Assembly: GCA_013398955.1 (NCBI GenBank)
Contig: VWPU01001250.1
Span: 79,640-143,639, forward strand
Source of the DNA: Callaeas wilsoni
Taxonomy: Eukaryota > Chordata > Aves > Passeriformes > Callaeidae
Length of the DNA: 64,000 nucleotides
Reading direction: 5' to 3'
Shown here piece after piece: positions 63,700 through 64,000 of this stretch. Every line of letters starts with the position of its first letter. Within the stretch, counting starts at the first letter, position 1. The notes under the pieces were generated by a model. That model was given only the letters and a program-made list of their open reading frames with translations, was not told where the DNA came from and made no database searches. The translations under genes were made by a program, and so were the position numbers.

Positions 63700-64000
63700 G
63701 TCCAGTGCCAGCTGTCACGGACCGTGGCGGCACAGACCCTCGCCCAGCTACTCATTCACGGAGCACAGTCGCTCCGGGGTCTCCGCCTCGCCGCCGCCCC
63801 CTCAGCCGCGGGGCTCGGGCCGAGCGCGGTGGGATCCCGTTAAATCCACCGGGAGCCACCGCATCCCCACGGCGCCGCGGGGCGGGGAGGCGAGCGCTGG
63901 GGCCGCCCGCTGGCGGCCGAGGGGAGGCGGCGGCGCCAGGAGAGAGGCGCCGGCTCCGCCCCGGCAGCCGCGGGGTGCGGGGCTGCTCGCGGCGGCGGGG
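63700..64000. promoter_or_regulatory. CpG-island edge, likely promoter of the next gene
   Basis: GC and CpG content rise sharply from about 63700 to the window end, with GC boxes (GGGGCGGGG near 63880) and no TATA box. In vertebrates the gene downstream of COL1A2 is CASD1, so this is probably its CpG promoter. That is inference: no CASD1 coding sequence lies inside the window. Confidence 0.5.

Overview
The window is vertebrate, and specifically avian, genomic DNA that holds one complete protein-coding gene: COL1A2, the pro-alpha2 chain of type I procollagen. It lies on the plus strand from about 11142 to about 50735. Avian origin is shown by CR1 LINE fragments, ERVL-like solo LTRs and a collagen chain that closely resembles my recollection of the chicken one. 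Two short elements, each joining a tRNA-Ile-like head to a CR1 3' tail, look like TguSINE1, a SINE known from passerines, so a songbird is the best guess.

Layout. Positions 1-9650 are gene-free, AT-rich upstream DNA with CR1 and SINE fragments. A CpG-rich block runs from about 9680 to 12620 and contains the COL1A2 promoter (CCAAT box at 11007, TATA box at 11114), exon 1 and the first part of intron 1. The gene has 52 exons. I placed every boundary, all introns are GT-AG, and the coding parts sum to 4095 bp, giving 1364 residues plus a TGA stop at 49957-49959. The 3'UTR carries one proximal and two distal AATAAA signals, with let-7 and miR-29 seed matches between them. Positions 50736-63700 are intergenic: a SINE, CR1 pieces, a tRNA-Asn(GTT) gene on the minus strand, and a solo LTR with an exact 5-bp target duplication. 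From about 63700 to the right edge the DNA becomes CpG-island-like. By conserved vertebrate gene order this is probably the promoter of the next gene, CASD1, but no coding sequence of it is visible.

The protein has, in order, a signal peptide, a short N-propeptide without a von Willebrand C domain, the N-proteinase site, an N-telopeptide with a cross-link lysine, an unbroken 1014-residue Gly-X-Y helix (338 triplets), a C-telopeptide without lysine, and a fibrillar C-propeptide with 7 cysteines and one N-glycosylation site. The collagenase site (helix Gly775) and the helical cross-link lysines (helix 87 and 933) fall exactly at the expected numbers, which supports the exon assembly. Regulation visible in the sequence includes two tiny upstream ORFs, the conserved stem-loop around the start codon, and alternative polyadenylation.

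No new multi-gene system is present. The most unusual structure is the minus-strand tRNA-Asn that is followed, after a T-run, by a CR1 3' tail. It is either a real tRNA gene beside a CR1 fragment or a SINE-like chimera.
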